Source: Sphingomonadales bacterium 32-65-25 (GTDB lineage Bacteria; Pseudomonadota; Alphaproteobacteria; Sphingomonadales; Sphingomonadaceae). Taken from it: 64,000 nt of DNA. The DNA is taken from positions 124,001 to 188,000 of the forward strand of contig NCEU01000008.1 in assembly GCA_002280855.1 (NCBI GenBank), in the 5' to 3' direction. The first letter of the stretch is position 1, and each line of letters starts with the position of its first letter. The position numbers and the translations under genes are program-made. The notes below the pieces were generated by a model, which saw only the letters and a program-made list of their open reading frames with translations, did no database searches and was not told the DNA's origin. Of this stretch, positions 17,693 to 25,951 are shown piece by piece.

Positions 17693-18664
17693 GTGAGCGC
17701 CGCCGACGACTGGCGGTACATGGGCGCGGCGCTGGCGCTGGCCAGCCGCGGCATTGGCACGACCTTTCCCAACCCTTCAGTGGGCTGCGTGATTGTGGGT
17801 GATGGCCGCGTGATCGGGCGCGGCTGGACGCAGCCCGGCGGCCGTCCGCATGCCGAAGCAGTCGCGCTGGCGCAGGCTGGCGACGCAGCGAAGGGTGCCA
17901 CCGCCTATGTCACGCTCGAACCCTGCGCCCATGTTAGCCCTCGCGGGCCCAGCTGTGCCGACAGCCTGATTGCCGCCGGCGTGGCGCGGGTGGTGATCGC
18001 CGCGCATGATCCCGATCCGCGCACCGATGGCGATGGGGTGGCGCGACTGCGCGCAGCCGGCATCGCGGTGACGAGCAACGTGCGCGCCGCCGAGGCCGAA
18101 CAGCAACTGGCTGGCTTCCTGACGCGGCTCAAACTGGGCCGGCCGCACATCACGCTGAAACTGGCGGTGTCGCTCGACGGCGCCATCGCCATGGGGGACG
18201 GCCGCAGCAAATGGATCACCGGGGAGCGCGCCCGCGCTGCCGCCCACCTGGAACGCGCCCGCGCCGATCTGATCGTGGTTGGCCGCGGCACCTGGGATGC
18301 GGACGCGCCCACGCTGGATGTGCGCCTGCCCGGCCTCGAATCCCACAGCCCGCGCATCGGCGTTGTCGGGCGCGGTGACGGCCTGCCGGACCATGTCAGC
18401 CAATTCCCCGATCTCGCTGCGCTCGCCGCCGATCCGGCGCTGTCCGTTCTGGTCGAAGGCGGCATGGGCCTCGCCGCCAGCTTGGCTGCCGCCGATCTGG
18501 TCGATACGCTGCTGCTGATGCGCGCGCCGATCCTGATCGGAGCGGGCCGCACGCTGGGCGACATTGGCTTGGCTGATCTGCCGCACGCCCACGGCCGCTG
18601 GGTCGCCGGGCCAGCGATGATGCTCGGCCCCGACCGCATTGAACGTTACACACGGACGCGATAG
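17693..18664 (+). CDS. ribD: Bifunctional riboflavin deaminase/reductase RibD
   Basis: Catalyses deamination of the pyrimidinone from GTP cyclohydrolase II and reduction of its ribosyl side chain. Starting from the GTG at 17693 gives about 323 residues, somewhat short for the family. The deaminase domain shows PNPSVGCVIV, the zinc His53 in RPHAEA, and Cys78/Cys88 in EPCAHVSPRGPSC, one residue longer between the two Cys than the usual PCxHxGxTPPC. The reductase domain begins near residue 143 (LKLAVSLDGAIA) and has VEGG followed by the dimer strands. First gene of ribD-ribE-ribBX-ribH. Confidence 0.94.
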   Translation: MSAADDWRYMGAALALASRGIGTTFPNPSVGCVIVGDGRVIGRGWTQPGGRPHAEAVALAQAGDAAKGATAYVTLEPCAHVSPRGPSCADSLIAAGVARVVIAAHDPDPRTDGDGVARLRAAGIAVTSNVRAAEAEQQLAGFLTRLKLGRPHITLKLAVSLDGAIAMGDGRSKWITGERARAAAHLERARADLIVVGRGTWDADAPTLDVRLPGLESHSPRIGVVGRGDGLPDHVSQFPDLAALAADPALSVLVEGGMGLAASLAAADLVDTLLLMRAPILIGAGRTLGDIGLADLPHAHGRWVAGPAMMLGPDRIERYTRTR

Positions 18665-18673
18665 GGCTGCCCC

Positions 18674-19276
18674 ATGTTCACCGGCATCATCACCGACATC
18701 GGCATCATCATCCATGTGGAGGAGCGCGGCGATCTGCGCGTGACCGTGCAGACCGGGTATGACACTTCCGGCATCGCCATCGGCGCGTCCGTTGCCAATT
18801 CGGGCGTGTGCCTGACGGTGGTGAGCAAGACCGCGAACAGCATCAGCTTCGACGTGTCCGCCGAAACCCTGCGCTGCACCGCCAGCGGCATGTGGAGCCA
18901 AGGCGCGCGGCTCAATCTTGAGCGCGCACTCAAGGTGGGCGATGAACTCGGCGGTCACATCGTCACTGGCCACGTCGATGCCGTCGGCCAGATCGCCGCC
19001 ATCACCGCGGAAGGCGATTCCAAGCGCTTCACCTTCCAGATGCCGGCCAGCGTCGCGCCCTATGTGGCGCCGAAGGGCAGCATCTGTTTGAACGGCGCGT
19101 CGCTGACGGTGAACGAGGTCAGCGATGATGATCTTGGCCACTGGTTCACGGTGAACATCATCCCGCACACCGCCGAATGGACCACCTTCGGCACCGCCAA
19201 GGCCGGCGACGAGGTGAATATCGAGATCGATGTGCTCGCCCGCTACCTGTTCCGGATGAACCAGCTCAAGTCTTGA
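18674..19276 (+). CDS. ribE: Riboflavin synthase
   Basis: Forms riboflavin by dismutation of two 6,7-dimethyl-8-ribityllumazine molecules. The 200 residues show the internal duplication of the family: MFTGIITDIG and GVCLTVV in the first barrel, GHIVTGHVDAVG and GASLTVNEV in the second, followed by the C-terminal trimer helix. Length is normal. It starts 9 bp after ribD. Downstream, 52 bp of leader with strong hairpins separates it from ribBX. Confidence 0.97.
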   Translation: MFTGIITDIGIIIHVEERGDLRVTVQTGYDTSGIAIGASVANSGVCLTVVSKTANSISFDVSAETLRCTASGMWSQGARLNLERALKVGDELGGHIVTGHVDAVGQIAAITAEGDSKRFTFQMPASVAPYVAPKGSICLNGASLTVNEVSDDDLGHWFTVNIIPHTAEWTTFGTAKAGDEVNIEIDVLARYLFRMNQLKS

Positions 19277-19283
19277 CAGCACA

Positions 19284-19323
19284 ATGTGATGGGTGCATCC
19301 CATCCTCACATTTCGATGTGAGG
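19284..19323 (+). promoter_or_regulatory. Two competing hairpins ahead of ribBX, one covering the ribosome site
   Basis: The ribE-ribBX gap contains the same hexamer twice with its complement between. ATGTGA (19284-19289) can pair with TCACAT (19306-19311), extended by TGGG (19290-19293) with CCCA (19299-19302) across a 3-nt bulge. Alternatively CCTCACAT (19304-19311) pairs with ATGTGAGG (19316-19323) around a TTCG tetraloop. The second form buries GAGG, the Shine-Dalgarno of ribBX five bases before its ATG; the first leaves it free. The two cannot form together. This is seen directly; regulation by it is inference. The gap is too short for a full FMN riboswitch. Confidence 0.55.
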
Positions 19324-19328
19324 CCCCG

Positions 19329-20606
19329 ATGAGCGAATCCCTGATTGCCCGGTTGCGTGACCTTGTTGCCAGCGGCGAGGAATCAAAAGCCGGCATGGCC
19401 CGCGCCGCCGGCCTGCACGCCAACAGCTTGCGCGCGCTCGACGAAGCCGAGTGGAACCCCACCACCGATACGCTCCGGAAACTGGAAAACTGGCTGGCCG
19501 ATCGCAGCAGCGGGCCGGCTCTGTCCCCCATCGAGGATATCATCAACGAGGCCCGCAACGGCCGCATGTATATCCTGGTAGACGATGAAGACCGCGAGAA
19601 CGAAGGCGACCTGATCATCCCCGGCCAGATGGCGACGCCCGATGCGATCAACTTCATGGCCAAGTTCGGCCGCGGACTGATCTGCCTTGCCTTGGCTTCA
19701 GAGCGCGTGAAGGCGCTCGGCCTGCCGCTGATGGCGCAGCACAACGGCACGCGGCACAGCACCGCCTTCACCGTGTCGATCGAGGCCAAGGAAGGCGTCA
19801 CCACCGGCATTTCCGCCGCCGATCGCGCCCGCACCATCGCGGTGGCCATCGATGCCGCCAAGGGGCCGGAGCATATCGTTTCCCCCGGCCATGTGTTTCC
19901 GCTCGTCGCCCGCGATGGCGGCGTGCTGGTGCGCGCTGGCCATACCGAGGCGAGTGTGGACATCTCGCGGCTGGCCGGCCTCAGCCCGTCGGGCGTGATC
20001 TGCGAGATCATGAACGACGATGGCACCATGGCGCGCCTGCCCGATCTGATCCCGTTCGCCCGCCGCCACGGCCTGAAGATCGGCACCATCCGCGATCTGA
20101 TCGCCTATCGCCACGCCCATGACCGGCTGGTGAAGTGCGTCGCCGAAACGAAGCTGGAAAGCTGGCACGGCGGCGAATGGCTGGCGAAAACCTATGCCAA
20201 CACCGCCGAATATGGTGAGCATATGGTGCTGCAAAAAGGCCGCATCGAGCCCGGCAAGCCCACGCTGGTGCGCGTCCACACCCAATCCATGTTCACCGAC
20301 ATGTTCGCCGAAAAAGGGGAACGCGCCGGGCAACTGGGCCGCGCCATGGACGCCATCGGCGAGGAAGGCGCCGGCGTCATCGTCATCATCCGCGACGGCA
20401 GCCCCACCGCCATTTCCGAACAGATGCGCGCCAAGGGCCAGGGCGAATCCATCGTGCTGCGCGATTACGGCATCGGCGCGCAGATCCTGGTTGATCTTGG
20501 CGTCACCGACATGATCCTGCTCACCAACCAGCACCGCAACATCGTCGGCATCGAAGGCTATGGCCTGCACGTTGTTGGCGAACGCGCCATCCCCCCCCGG
20601 AGCTGA
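19329..20606 (+). CDS. ribB: 3,4-dihydroxy-2-butanone-4-phosphate synthase with degenerate RibA domain and N-terminal HTH (RibBX type)
   Basis: About 425 residues in three parts. Residues 1-60 look like a small helix-turn-helix ([19 protein letters not shown], then [11 protein letters not shown]). Residues about 67-275 are RibB, with intact [10 protein letters not shown] (85-94), RHSTAFTVS and SPGHVFPLV, making the four-carbon unit of riboflavin from ribulose-5-phosphate. The C-terminal part resembles GTP cyclohydrolase II (VRVHTQ near 314, [28 protein letters not shown]), but the zinc motif CDCG is absent (AEKGERAG in its place), as is RQEGRGIGL. It is therefore a RibBX-type protein without expected cyclohydrolase activity; GTP cyclohydrolase II must be encoded elsewhere. 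A C8 tract lies three codons before the stop. Confidence 0.9.
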   Translation: MSESLIARLRDLVASGEESKAGMARAAGLHANSLRALDEAEWNPTTDTLRKLENWLADRSSGPALSPIEDIINEARNGRMYILVDDEDRENEGDLIIPGQMATPDAINFMAKFGRGLICLALASERVKALGLPLMAQHNGTRHSTAFTVSIEAKEGVTTGISAADRARTIAVAIDAAKGPEHIVSPGHVFPLVARDGGVLVRAGHTEASVDISRLAGLSPSGVICEIMNDDGTMARLPDLIPFARRHGLKIGTIRDLIAYRHAHDRLVKCVAETKLESWHGGEWLAKTYANTAEYGEHMVLQKGRIEPGKPTLVRVHTQSMFTDMFAEKGERAGQLGRAMDAIGEEGAGVIVIIRDGSPTAISEQMRAKGQGESIVLRDYGIGAQILVDLGVTDMILLTNQHRNIVGIEGYGLHVVGERAIPPRS

Positions 20607-20611
20607 ATCTC

Positions 20612-21028
20612 ATGCACATCCTGATCGTCGAAGCCCCGTTCTACACCCACATCGCCAACATGCAGCGCGACGGCGTGACCGAGGCCCTGAAGGCCGCCGG
20701 CGCCACCCACGACGTGATCACTGTGCCCGGCGCGCTGGAAGTGCCCGCCGCCATCGCCTTTGCCGATGCCAGCGGCGAATATGATGGCTATGTCGCGCTT
20801 GGCTGCGTGATCCGCGGCGAGACTTATCATTTCGAAGTCGTCGCCGGTGAAAGCGCGCGGGCCATCATGGCGCTCACGCTGGATGGCCTCGCCATTGGCA
20901 ACGGCATCCTGACGGTGGAAAACGAAGCCCAGGCCATCGCCCGGGCGGACAAGACGCAGAAGAACAAGGGCGGCGAAGCCGCCGCCGCCGCGCTGGCCAT
21001 GGTGGCACTGAAACAGCGTTTCGCCTGA
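20612..21028 (+). CDS. ribH: 6,7-dimethyl-8-ribityllumazine synthase
   Basis: Condenses the RibB product with the pyrimidine intermediate to give lumazine. The 138 residues contain [30 protein letters not shown] (catalytic His region) and [11 protein letters not shown], all typical. The ribosome site GGAG overlaps the last codons of ribBX, five bases separate the genes, and the ribH frame is the -1 frame of ribBX. A terminator-like hairpin lies 10 bp after its stop. Confidence 0.97.
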   Translation: MHILIVEAPFYTHIANMQRDGVTEALKAAGATHDVITVPGALEVPAAIAFADASGEYDGYVALGCVIRGETYHFEVVAGESARAIMALTLDGLAIGNGILTVENEAQAIARADKTQKNKGGEAAAAALAMVALKQRFA

Positions 21029-21038
21029 ACCCCGGTTT

Positions 21039-21061
21039 GGCCAAGTTCATGCTTGGCCTTT
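21039..21061 (+). terminator. Probable terminator of the riboflavin genes
   Basis: A perfect 7-bp stem GGCCAAG/CTTGGCC with a 6-nt loop is followed by TTT, 10 bp after the ribH stop. The T run is short, as is common in GC-rich genomes, so the strength is uncertain. Confidence 0.55.
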
Positions 21062-21127
21062 GCGATGCCGTGATGGCACACTGATTGGTAGGGTCGCGAA
21101 CTGCTGTTTCCAGTGGGAGGCGCCGTC

Positions 21128-23227
21128 ATGACCGATCCGCACACCATCCAGTCGATCGACGCCGCCGGACGGCTCCAGGAATGCGATCTGATCATGAAGG
21201 GCGGGGTGACGAGCGGCCTCGTCTATCCCGGCGCCATCGCCACCCTTTCTGAAACGTTCCGCCTGCGCAATATCGGCGGCACATCGGCCGGCGCCATCGG
21301 CGCGGTGGCGGCCGCTGCGATGGAATATGGCCTGCGGACGGGCAGGAACCCCAAGGCCCGGGAACGCATGGCCTGGCTGCACCAAGAACTGGCCGAGCGC
21401 ACCGATCAGGGCGCCTCCCGGCTTGATGCCATGTTCTGCGGCGATCCGGGCACCGCGCCGCTGCTCGATGCGCTGAAGGGCGCGCTCAACAGCCAGCCCG
21501 CCGCGATCCTGGGCCTGATCAAGGCCGCACTCCCCACATTGCCGGGCAACGCCCGCCGCGCGCTGTGGCTCGCCGCCGGGGCCACGGCCCTAGAAATGCT
21601 CGCCGGTGCCGGCCTCGGCTGGCTGCTCACCGCTGGCTGCAGCCCTGGCGTGCAGGGCTTCGCCACCGCATTGGCCGCCGTCGCCAGCCTTGCCTTCGCC
21701 GGCTGGTGGAACCTCAAGGCCAGCCTGGTGCAGGCGGTGCCACTCTCGCTCGACAGTCTCAACCGGCTGCTGCAGCCGATTGTGGCCAACGGCCTGGGCC
21801 TTGCCACCGGCTTCGCCCTGCCGTCTCACACCATCAACCAGCGCCAACTGCCTTCGCTCACCCTTTGGCTGCACCAGACCATCCAGCAACTGGCCGGCCT
21901 GGATCAAGACAGCACAAGCGAAGTGCTGACCTTCGGCAGACTGTGGTCTTTGGGCCTGTTGCCCGAACCCAGTGCGCTCGATCCGCGCGCCATCGATTTG
22001 GTGCTGGTGTGCAGCGATCTCAACCGCGTGCAATCCACCAGCTTCCCCTTCCTGTTCGACAACCAGCGGCTGTTCTACGATCCTGCCGAATGGGCACGGC
22101 TGTTTCCCGAACCGGTGCTGCAGGCGCTGGACGCCAATGCCTGGGCCGTGGCCAGCAACACCGAAATCCCCGATGATCTGGGCTATGGCCGCGACGAAGT
22201 AGAAACGGCCGCGGCCCGCCATGGCGATCTGCGCCAGCGGCTGCGGCTGCTGCCCAAGGGCCGGCACATCCCGATCCTGGTCGGCGCCCGCGCCTCCATG
22301 GCCTTTCCCGGCCTGTTCACGCCGCTGCCGCTGTGGGTGTTGCGCTGGGTCGGCCAACCGGAAGTACCGGAAGAACGCACGCCGTTCCTGTCACGCCTCT
22401 ATCTTTCCGATGGCGGCATCACCTCAAACTTCCCCATCCACCTGTTCGATGCGGTGGTGCCCAGCCGGCCAACCTTCGCCATCAATCTTCTCTATCCCGA
22501 TGATGATCTTTCCATCGAGGAATATGGCGTCCTCGACAGCGCCGCGATGCGCGGCAAGGCGGTGCCCGGCAATGTCCGCACGCTGGGCGGCACCCGCGCC
22601 GACACCGGCAGCCTGCAATTGACCGATCTGATCATGCCCTTTGCCGATGGTGATCGCGTTGCCTTCTACAAGGAACCGACCGCGGGCACCCCGTTGGCGC
22701 AACTGGCCGGGCTGGGCTTGCGCGTCGTTGAAACCGCCCGCACCTGGGGGGATGTCAGCCTCTACAACCAGGTTGGCATGCGCGATCGCATCATCCATGT
22801 CCGCCTGGCCGGCAACGAAGGCGGCTTCAACCTCAGCATGCCGGCCCAGACCATCACCGCGCTTAGCGAAAAGGGCACATTTGCCGGCAGCGTTCTGGCG
22901 TGCCGCTTCCGCCGCGATGCGCCCGTCGATCCGCTCGACGATCCCGCCGATCCGCGCTTCACCCTCACCTGGGACAATCACCGCCGCATCCGGGTCGAAG
23001 GCCTGCTGGCCGCACAGGATCTGCTTGCCGGCCGGTTCAACGTGCTGTGGCCCGACAACAGCGGCCTTGTTGGCGATGCGCATTATCGGGCCGTGGCGCA
23101 CGGGCTGGCCGGCATCGGGGCGCTGGCCGTGCCGCTGCCCGATCCGCTGGCCGGTGCCCTGCGGCCCTTGAATGTGCTGCGCATGCGCCCGTCCGGCAGC
23201 GACCCGCGCGCCAGCCGCCGCGCCTGA
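21128..23227 (+). CDS. Large patatin-like phospholipase with internal membrane segment
   Basis: About 699 residues starting at the ATG after GTGGGAGG. The patatin catalytic dyad is present: oxyanion loop KGGVTSGLVYPG, nucleophile GTSAG (Ser53), and the Asp in SDGGITSNFP (about residue 428). Between them lies an unusually long insert of about 370 residues that includes a hydrophobic pair of helices (roughly residues 137-195), so the protein is probably membrane bound. No signal peptide. The family hydrolyses lipid acyl esters; substrate unknown. It stands alone between the rib terminator and the HAD gene. Confidence 0.8.
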   Translation: MTDPHTIQSIDAAGRLQECDLIMKGGVTSGLVYPGAIATLSETFRLRNIGGTSAGAIGAVAAAAMEYGLRTGRNPKARERMAWLHQELAERTDQGASRLDAMFCGDPGTAPLLDALKGALNSQPAAILGLIKAALPTLPGNARRALWLAAGATALEMLAGAGLGWLLTAGCSPGVQGFATALAAVASLAFAGWWNLKASLVQAVPLSLDSLNRLLQPIVANGLGLATGFALPSHTINQRQLPSLTLWLHQTIQQLAGLDQDSTSEVLTFGRLWSLGLLPEPSALDPRAIDLVLVCSDLNRVQSTSFPFLFDNQRLFYDPAEWARLFPEPVLQALDANAWAVASNTEIPDDLGYGRDEVETAAARHGDLRQRLRLLPKGRHIPILVGARASMAFPGLFTPLPLWVLRWVGQPEVPEERTPFLSRLYLSDGGITSNFPIHLFDAVVPSRPTFAINLLYPDDDLSIEEYGVLDSAAMRGKAVPGNVRTLGGTRADTGSLQLTDLIMPFADGDRVAFYKEPTAGTPLAQLAGLGLRVVETARTWGDVSLYNQVGMRDRIIHVRLAGNEGGFNLSMPAQTITALSEKGTFAGSVLACRFRRDAPVDPLDDPADPRFTLTWDNHRRIRVEGLLAAQDLLAGRFNVLWPDNSGLVGDAHYRAVAHGLAGIGALAVPLPDPLAGALRPLNVLRMRPSGSDPRASRRA

Positions 23228-23325
23228 CACCCGCGACACACTGAAGCGCGGCGGTCTTGCCGCAGTGCACAATGAACCAGGGTGGTCCATAGCGGCGCAC
23301 GCCTGTTCCTCCGTTCAGGTTGGCA

Positions 23326-23367
23326 TGGGTGCCGTTCCAGCGATCCGACCCGCTTGCTCGGCACCCA
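23326..23367. repeat. Inverted repeat in the patatin-HAD gap
   Basis: TGGGTGCCG and CGGCACCCA form a perfect 9-bp inverted repeat around a 24-nt loop in the 229-bp gap between the patatin and HAD genes. There is no T run. It might be a terminator-like structure or chance; the rest of the gap shows nothing recognisable. Confidence 0.35.
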
Positions 23368-23456
23368 CGCCCCCTGCCGCCCGCCCGCCGGCGGCCCCGC
23401 ATCCACACAAATTGCCACGATGACAGCGCCGCCCTTTGCGCTTATGGCCAGCCGCC

Positions 23457-24128
23457 ATGGCCGCGCTGTCCCATATTGATCACTGGATCTTCGATCTCGA
23501 CAACACGCTGTACCCGGCGCACTCGGCGCTGTTCCCGCAGATCGATCGGCGCATGGGCCTCTATATCCAGCGCCTGCTGAATGTTGATCCGATCGAGGCG
23601 CACCGCATCCAGAAGGAACTGTATCACAGCCACGGCATGACGTTGCCCGGCCTGATGGCGCTGCACAATGTCGATCCCCACGATTTCCTGGCCAATGTCC
23701 ACGATGTCGATATCGACGTGCTGCGCCCGCACCCGGAACTGGGTGACCTGATCGCCCGCCTGCCGGGGCGCAAATATATCTTCACCAATGCAGATGCGCC
23801 TTATGCGGAGCGCGTGCTGGAACGCCTTGGCCTCACCCACGCGTTCGACGGCATGCACGACATCCACGCGCTGGATTATGTGCCGAAACCGCAGCCGCCG
23901 GCCTACACCCACATGTGCGCCGCCCACGGCATCAATCCGAAACGCGCGATGTTCGTGGAAGACATGGCGCGCAACCTGACGCCCGCCAAGGCGATCGGCA
24001 TGACAACCGTGTGGATCGACAACGGCAGCGAACAAGGGCCGGGCAGCGACCGCGATCACATCGACTTCATCATCAACGACCTCGCCACCTTCCTGGGGCA
24101 GGTGCTGGAACAGGTGGAAACCGCATGA
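23457..24128 (+). CDS. HAD-family pyrimidine 5'-nucleotidase-like phosphatase
   Basis: About 223 residues from the ATG at 23457. HAD motif I is FDLDNTLYP (Asp13, Asp15), motif II Thr/Ser lies in [15 protein letters not shown], motif III Lys in PKPQPPAY and motif IV in FVEDMARNL. This is the pattern of the pyrimidine 5'-nucleotidase subgroup (yeast Sdt1/Phm8-like), and the DNTLYP signature supports it. Its stop overlaps dapD by 4 bp (ATGA); this pairing is frequent in sphingomonads as I recall it, and no functional link is evident. Confidence 0.88.
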   Translation: MAALSHIDHWIFDLDNTLYPAHSALFPQIDRRMGLYIQRLLNVDPIEAHRIQKELYHSHGMTLPGLMALHNVDPHDFLANVHDVDIDVLRPHPELGDLIARLPGRKYIFTNADAPYAERVLERLGLTHAFDGMHDIHALDYVPKPQPPAYTHMCAAHGINPKRAMFVEDMARNLTPAKAIGMTTVWIDNGSEQGPGSDRDHIDFIINDLATFLGQVLEQVETA

Positions 24129-24946
24129 ACATCGAAGCCATCATCAACGCCGGCTGGGAAGAGCGCACGACCGTCACCAGCGCCACCCACGGTGAGCTGC
24201 GCACCGCCGTCAACGCGGCGCTGTCGGCGCTCGACGCCGGCGAATTGCGCGTGGCCGAGCCGGACGGCATCACCCACCAATGGCTGAAAAAGGCCGTGCT
24301 GCTGTCTTTCCGCCTGCACGATAATGTGGTGATGCCCGGCTTCGGTCATGCCGGCTTCTACGACAAGGTGCCGCTGAAGTTCGACGGATGGGGTGATGCC
24401 GAATTCCGTGCGGCCGGCTTCCGCGCCGTTCCCGGTGCCGTCGTCCGCCGCGGTGCCTATATCGCGCCCGGCGCCGTGCTGATGCCCAGCTTCGTCAACA
24501 TCGGCGCCCGCGTCGGCAAGAACACCATGGTCGATACCTGGGCCACGGTCGGTTCGTGCGCGCAGATCGGTGAAAATGTCCACATCTCGGGCGGCGCCGG
24601 CATCGGCGGCGTACTCGAACCGCTGCAAGCCAACCCGGTCATCATCGGGGACAACGCCTTCATCGGCGCCCGCGCCGAAGTCGCCGAAGGCGTCATCGTC
24701 GGCGAAGGCGCCGTGCTCTCGATGGGCGTCTACCTCGGCGCGTCGACCAAGATCATCGACCGCGCCACCGGCGAAATCCACATGGGCCGCGTGCCGCCCT
24801 ACGCCGTCGTCGTCTCCGGCAGCCTGCCCGGCAAGCCGCTGCCCGATGGCACCCCCGGCCCCAACCTCTATTGCGCCGTGATCGTGAAGACGGTGGACGC
24901 ACAAACCCGCAGCAAGACCGGCATCAACGAGCTTCTGCGGGACTGA
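24125..24946 (+). CDS. dapD: Tetrahydrodipicolinate N-succinyltransferase
   Basis: Succinyl-CoA dependent enzyme of the lysine/diaminopimelate pathway. The 273 residues from the ATG overlapping the HAD stop show the N-terminal helical domain, then left-handed beta-helix hexapeptide repeats ([20 protein letters not shown] onward) including [14 protein letters not shown] and the C-terminal cap. Length matches E. coli DapD (274). A strong hairpin follows 10 bp after the stop. Confidence 0.97.
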   Translation: MNIEAIINAGWEERTTVTSATHGELRTAVNAALSALDAGELRVAEPDGITHQWLKKAVLLSFRLHDNVVMPGFGHAGFYDKVPLKFDGWGDAEFRAAGFRAVPGAVVRRGAYIAPGAVLMPSFVNIGARVGKNTMVDTWATVGSCAQIGENVHISGGAGIGGVLEPLQANPVIIGDNAFIGARAEVAEGVIVGEGAVLSMGVYLGASTKIIDRATGEIHMGRVPPYAVVVSGSLPGKPLPDGTPGPNLYCAVIVKTVDAQTRSKTGINELLRD

Positions 24947-24955
24947 ACATGACTA

Positions 24956-24981
24956 TGGGGCGGGGATCAGTTCCCGCCCCA
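24956..24981. terminator. Bidirectional hairpin between dapD and the hemerythrin gene
   Basis: TGGGGCGGGGA and TTCCCGCCCCA form an 11-bp stem (one G-T pair) around TCAG, placed between two convergent genes. It can fold on both strands and probably ends both transcripts. It lacks a T run on either side. Confidence 0.6.
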
Positions 24982-25003
24982 CATGTCGTCTGCGAACGGC
25001 GGT

Positions 25004-25594
25004 TCAGGCCACCTTGAACCCTTCACGGTTCATGCGGCTGGTCAGCGCCTTTTTCTCCTCGTCGGTCAACATCGCCTGCAAGGTCGGGAACACCACGTCC
25101 TCCTCCTCGCGCACGTGCGATTCAAAGGCGGTGCGGATGGCGGCGACCTTTTCCAGGAAGCCTGCACCCTTCTCCTTGCCGATCATTTCCAGCGCATACA
25201 GGCCCTGCTTCACCTCGAAATGATCGGTGTTCAGCGCTTCGGCCACATCGCTCTGGCCATGTTCGGCCACCACGCAGTAAATCACATATTCTTCCTGCAC
25301 CTGGTGCTTGCCCATGGCGTACTGCAGTTCGAGCACCAGCGCGGCGCGCTTGGCCACATCCTCTTCCCGCGTGGCCGACAGCTGCTCCAGCAGCGTTCGC
25401 GCGGCCTGATGCTCGGCCTTCAGGCCTTCGAACCAGTCACCCGCCGCAAAGGTCGCCGCTTGCGACGCCGCCTTGCGACCGGCCGAAACCATCATGCCCA
25501 GCCCGAAACCAGCCACCCCGGCCATCAAGGCCGATGTGCCGCCGTTGCCGATCGTCATCTTCCGTCCCATCGTGCGTGCGCTTGTATCCGTCAT
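25004..25594 (-). CDS. Hemerythrin HHE-domain protein with N-terminal membrane segment
   Basis: About 196 residues; the start at 25594 follows a GGAGAA ribosome site. An N-terminal Gly/Ala-rich hydrophobic stretch (about residues 18-40) may anchor it. The rest is a four-helix HHE domain with the expected iron ligands: EHQAART, HQVQEEYVIY, DHFEVKQGL and HVREEEDVVFP. Such proteins bind a di-iron centre and sense or carry oxygen or nitric oxide, or store iron; which applies here cannot be said. It stands alone, divergent from the M20 peptidases across a repeat element. Confidence 0.82.
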   Translation of the reverse strand: MTDTSARTMGRKMTIGNGGTSALMAGVAGFGLGMMVSAGRKAASQAATFAAGDWFEGLKAEHQAARTLLEQLSATREEDVAKRAALVLELQYAMGKHQVQEEYVIYCVVAEHGQSDVAEALNTDHFEVKQGLYALEMIGKEKGAGFLEKVAAIRTAFESHVREEEDVVFPTLQAMLTDEEKKALTSRMNREGFKVA

Positions 25595-25730
25595 GGTGAA
25601 TTCTCCTTTTCCCATGACCATCAAACCCGTGCCGCGCGCAGAAGTTCCAAAGGCCCGCGATGTTCGTCCGGCATTCCGGGCAGCCTGTCCCAGCGTTTAA
25701 TTGTGCGCTGAAGGGAAGAGGAAAAGCCGG

Positions 25731-25876
25731 GGCCTCTGGCGGGCAGGGTCGCAGACCCTGCACCCGTTTGTTTTCGGGCGGCCCATTTCTCACAGCCAGT
25801 ACGACGACGACCTCGTGCGACAGGATTGAAACAACGAAAGTGGCTGCAGGGCCTCAGGCCCTGCCCGCCGGAGGCC
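25731..25876. repeat. REP/BIME-like palindromic element, copy 1
   Basis: Left arm 25731-25770 (GGCCTCTGGCGGGCAGGG, then hairpin GCAGGGTC-GCA-GACCCTGC, then ACCCGTTTG). Right arm 25835-25876 (CGAAAGTGG, hairpin GCAGGGCC-TCA-GGCCCTGC, then CCGCCGGAGGCC). The outer parts of the arms are complementary over about 16 bp, with one mismatch in this copy. The spacer of about 64 bp is unrelated to the other copies. The element fills much of the 357-bp gap between the hemerythrin and first M20 genes; the rest of that gap shows nothing else recognisable. Two further copies occur at 32.2 and 36.5 kb. Confidence 0.85.
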
Positions 25877-25951
25877 GTTTCTTCCTATCGCCTTTGCCCC
25901 TTGCCATACCGCAGCCGCCCCGCTTTGATGCCGGCAGCAAGGGGAAACATC

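Noticed and set aside
19277..19328. FMN riboswitch ahead of ribBX
   Set aside because: The gap is 52 bp; an FMN riboswitch needs about 140 bases, and its conserved loops are not seen. Only the short competing hairpins can be claimed.
17777..20089. Long open frame (about 770 codons) on the minus strand across ribD-ribE-ribBX
   Set aside because: It is the complement of well-recognised riboflavin genes, has no family motifs, and such long antisense frames are common in very GC-rich DNA. Similar ones over nadE (7938-9872), the PQQ gene (11631-13685) and plsY/amidohydrolase (4657-6666) were rejected for the same reason.
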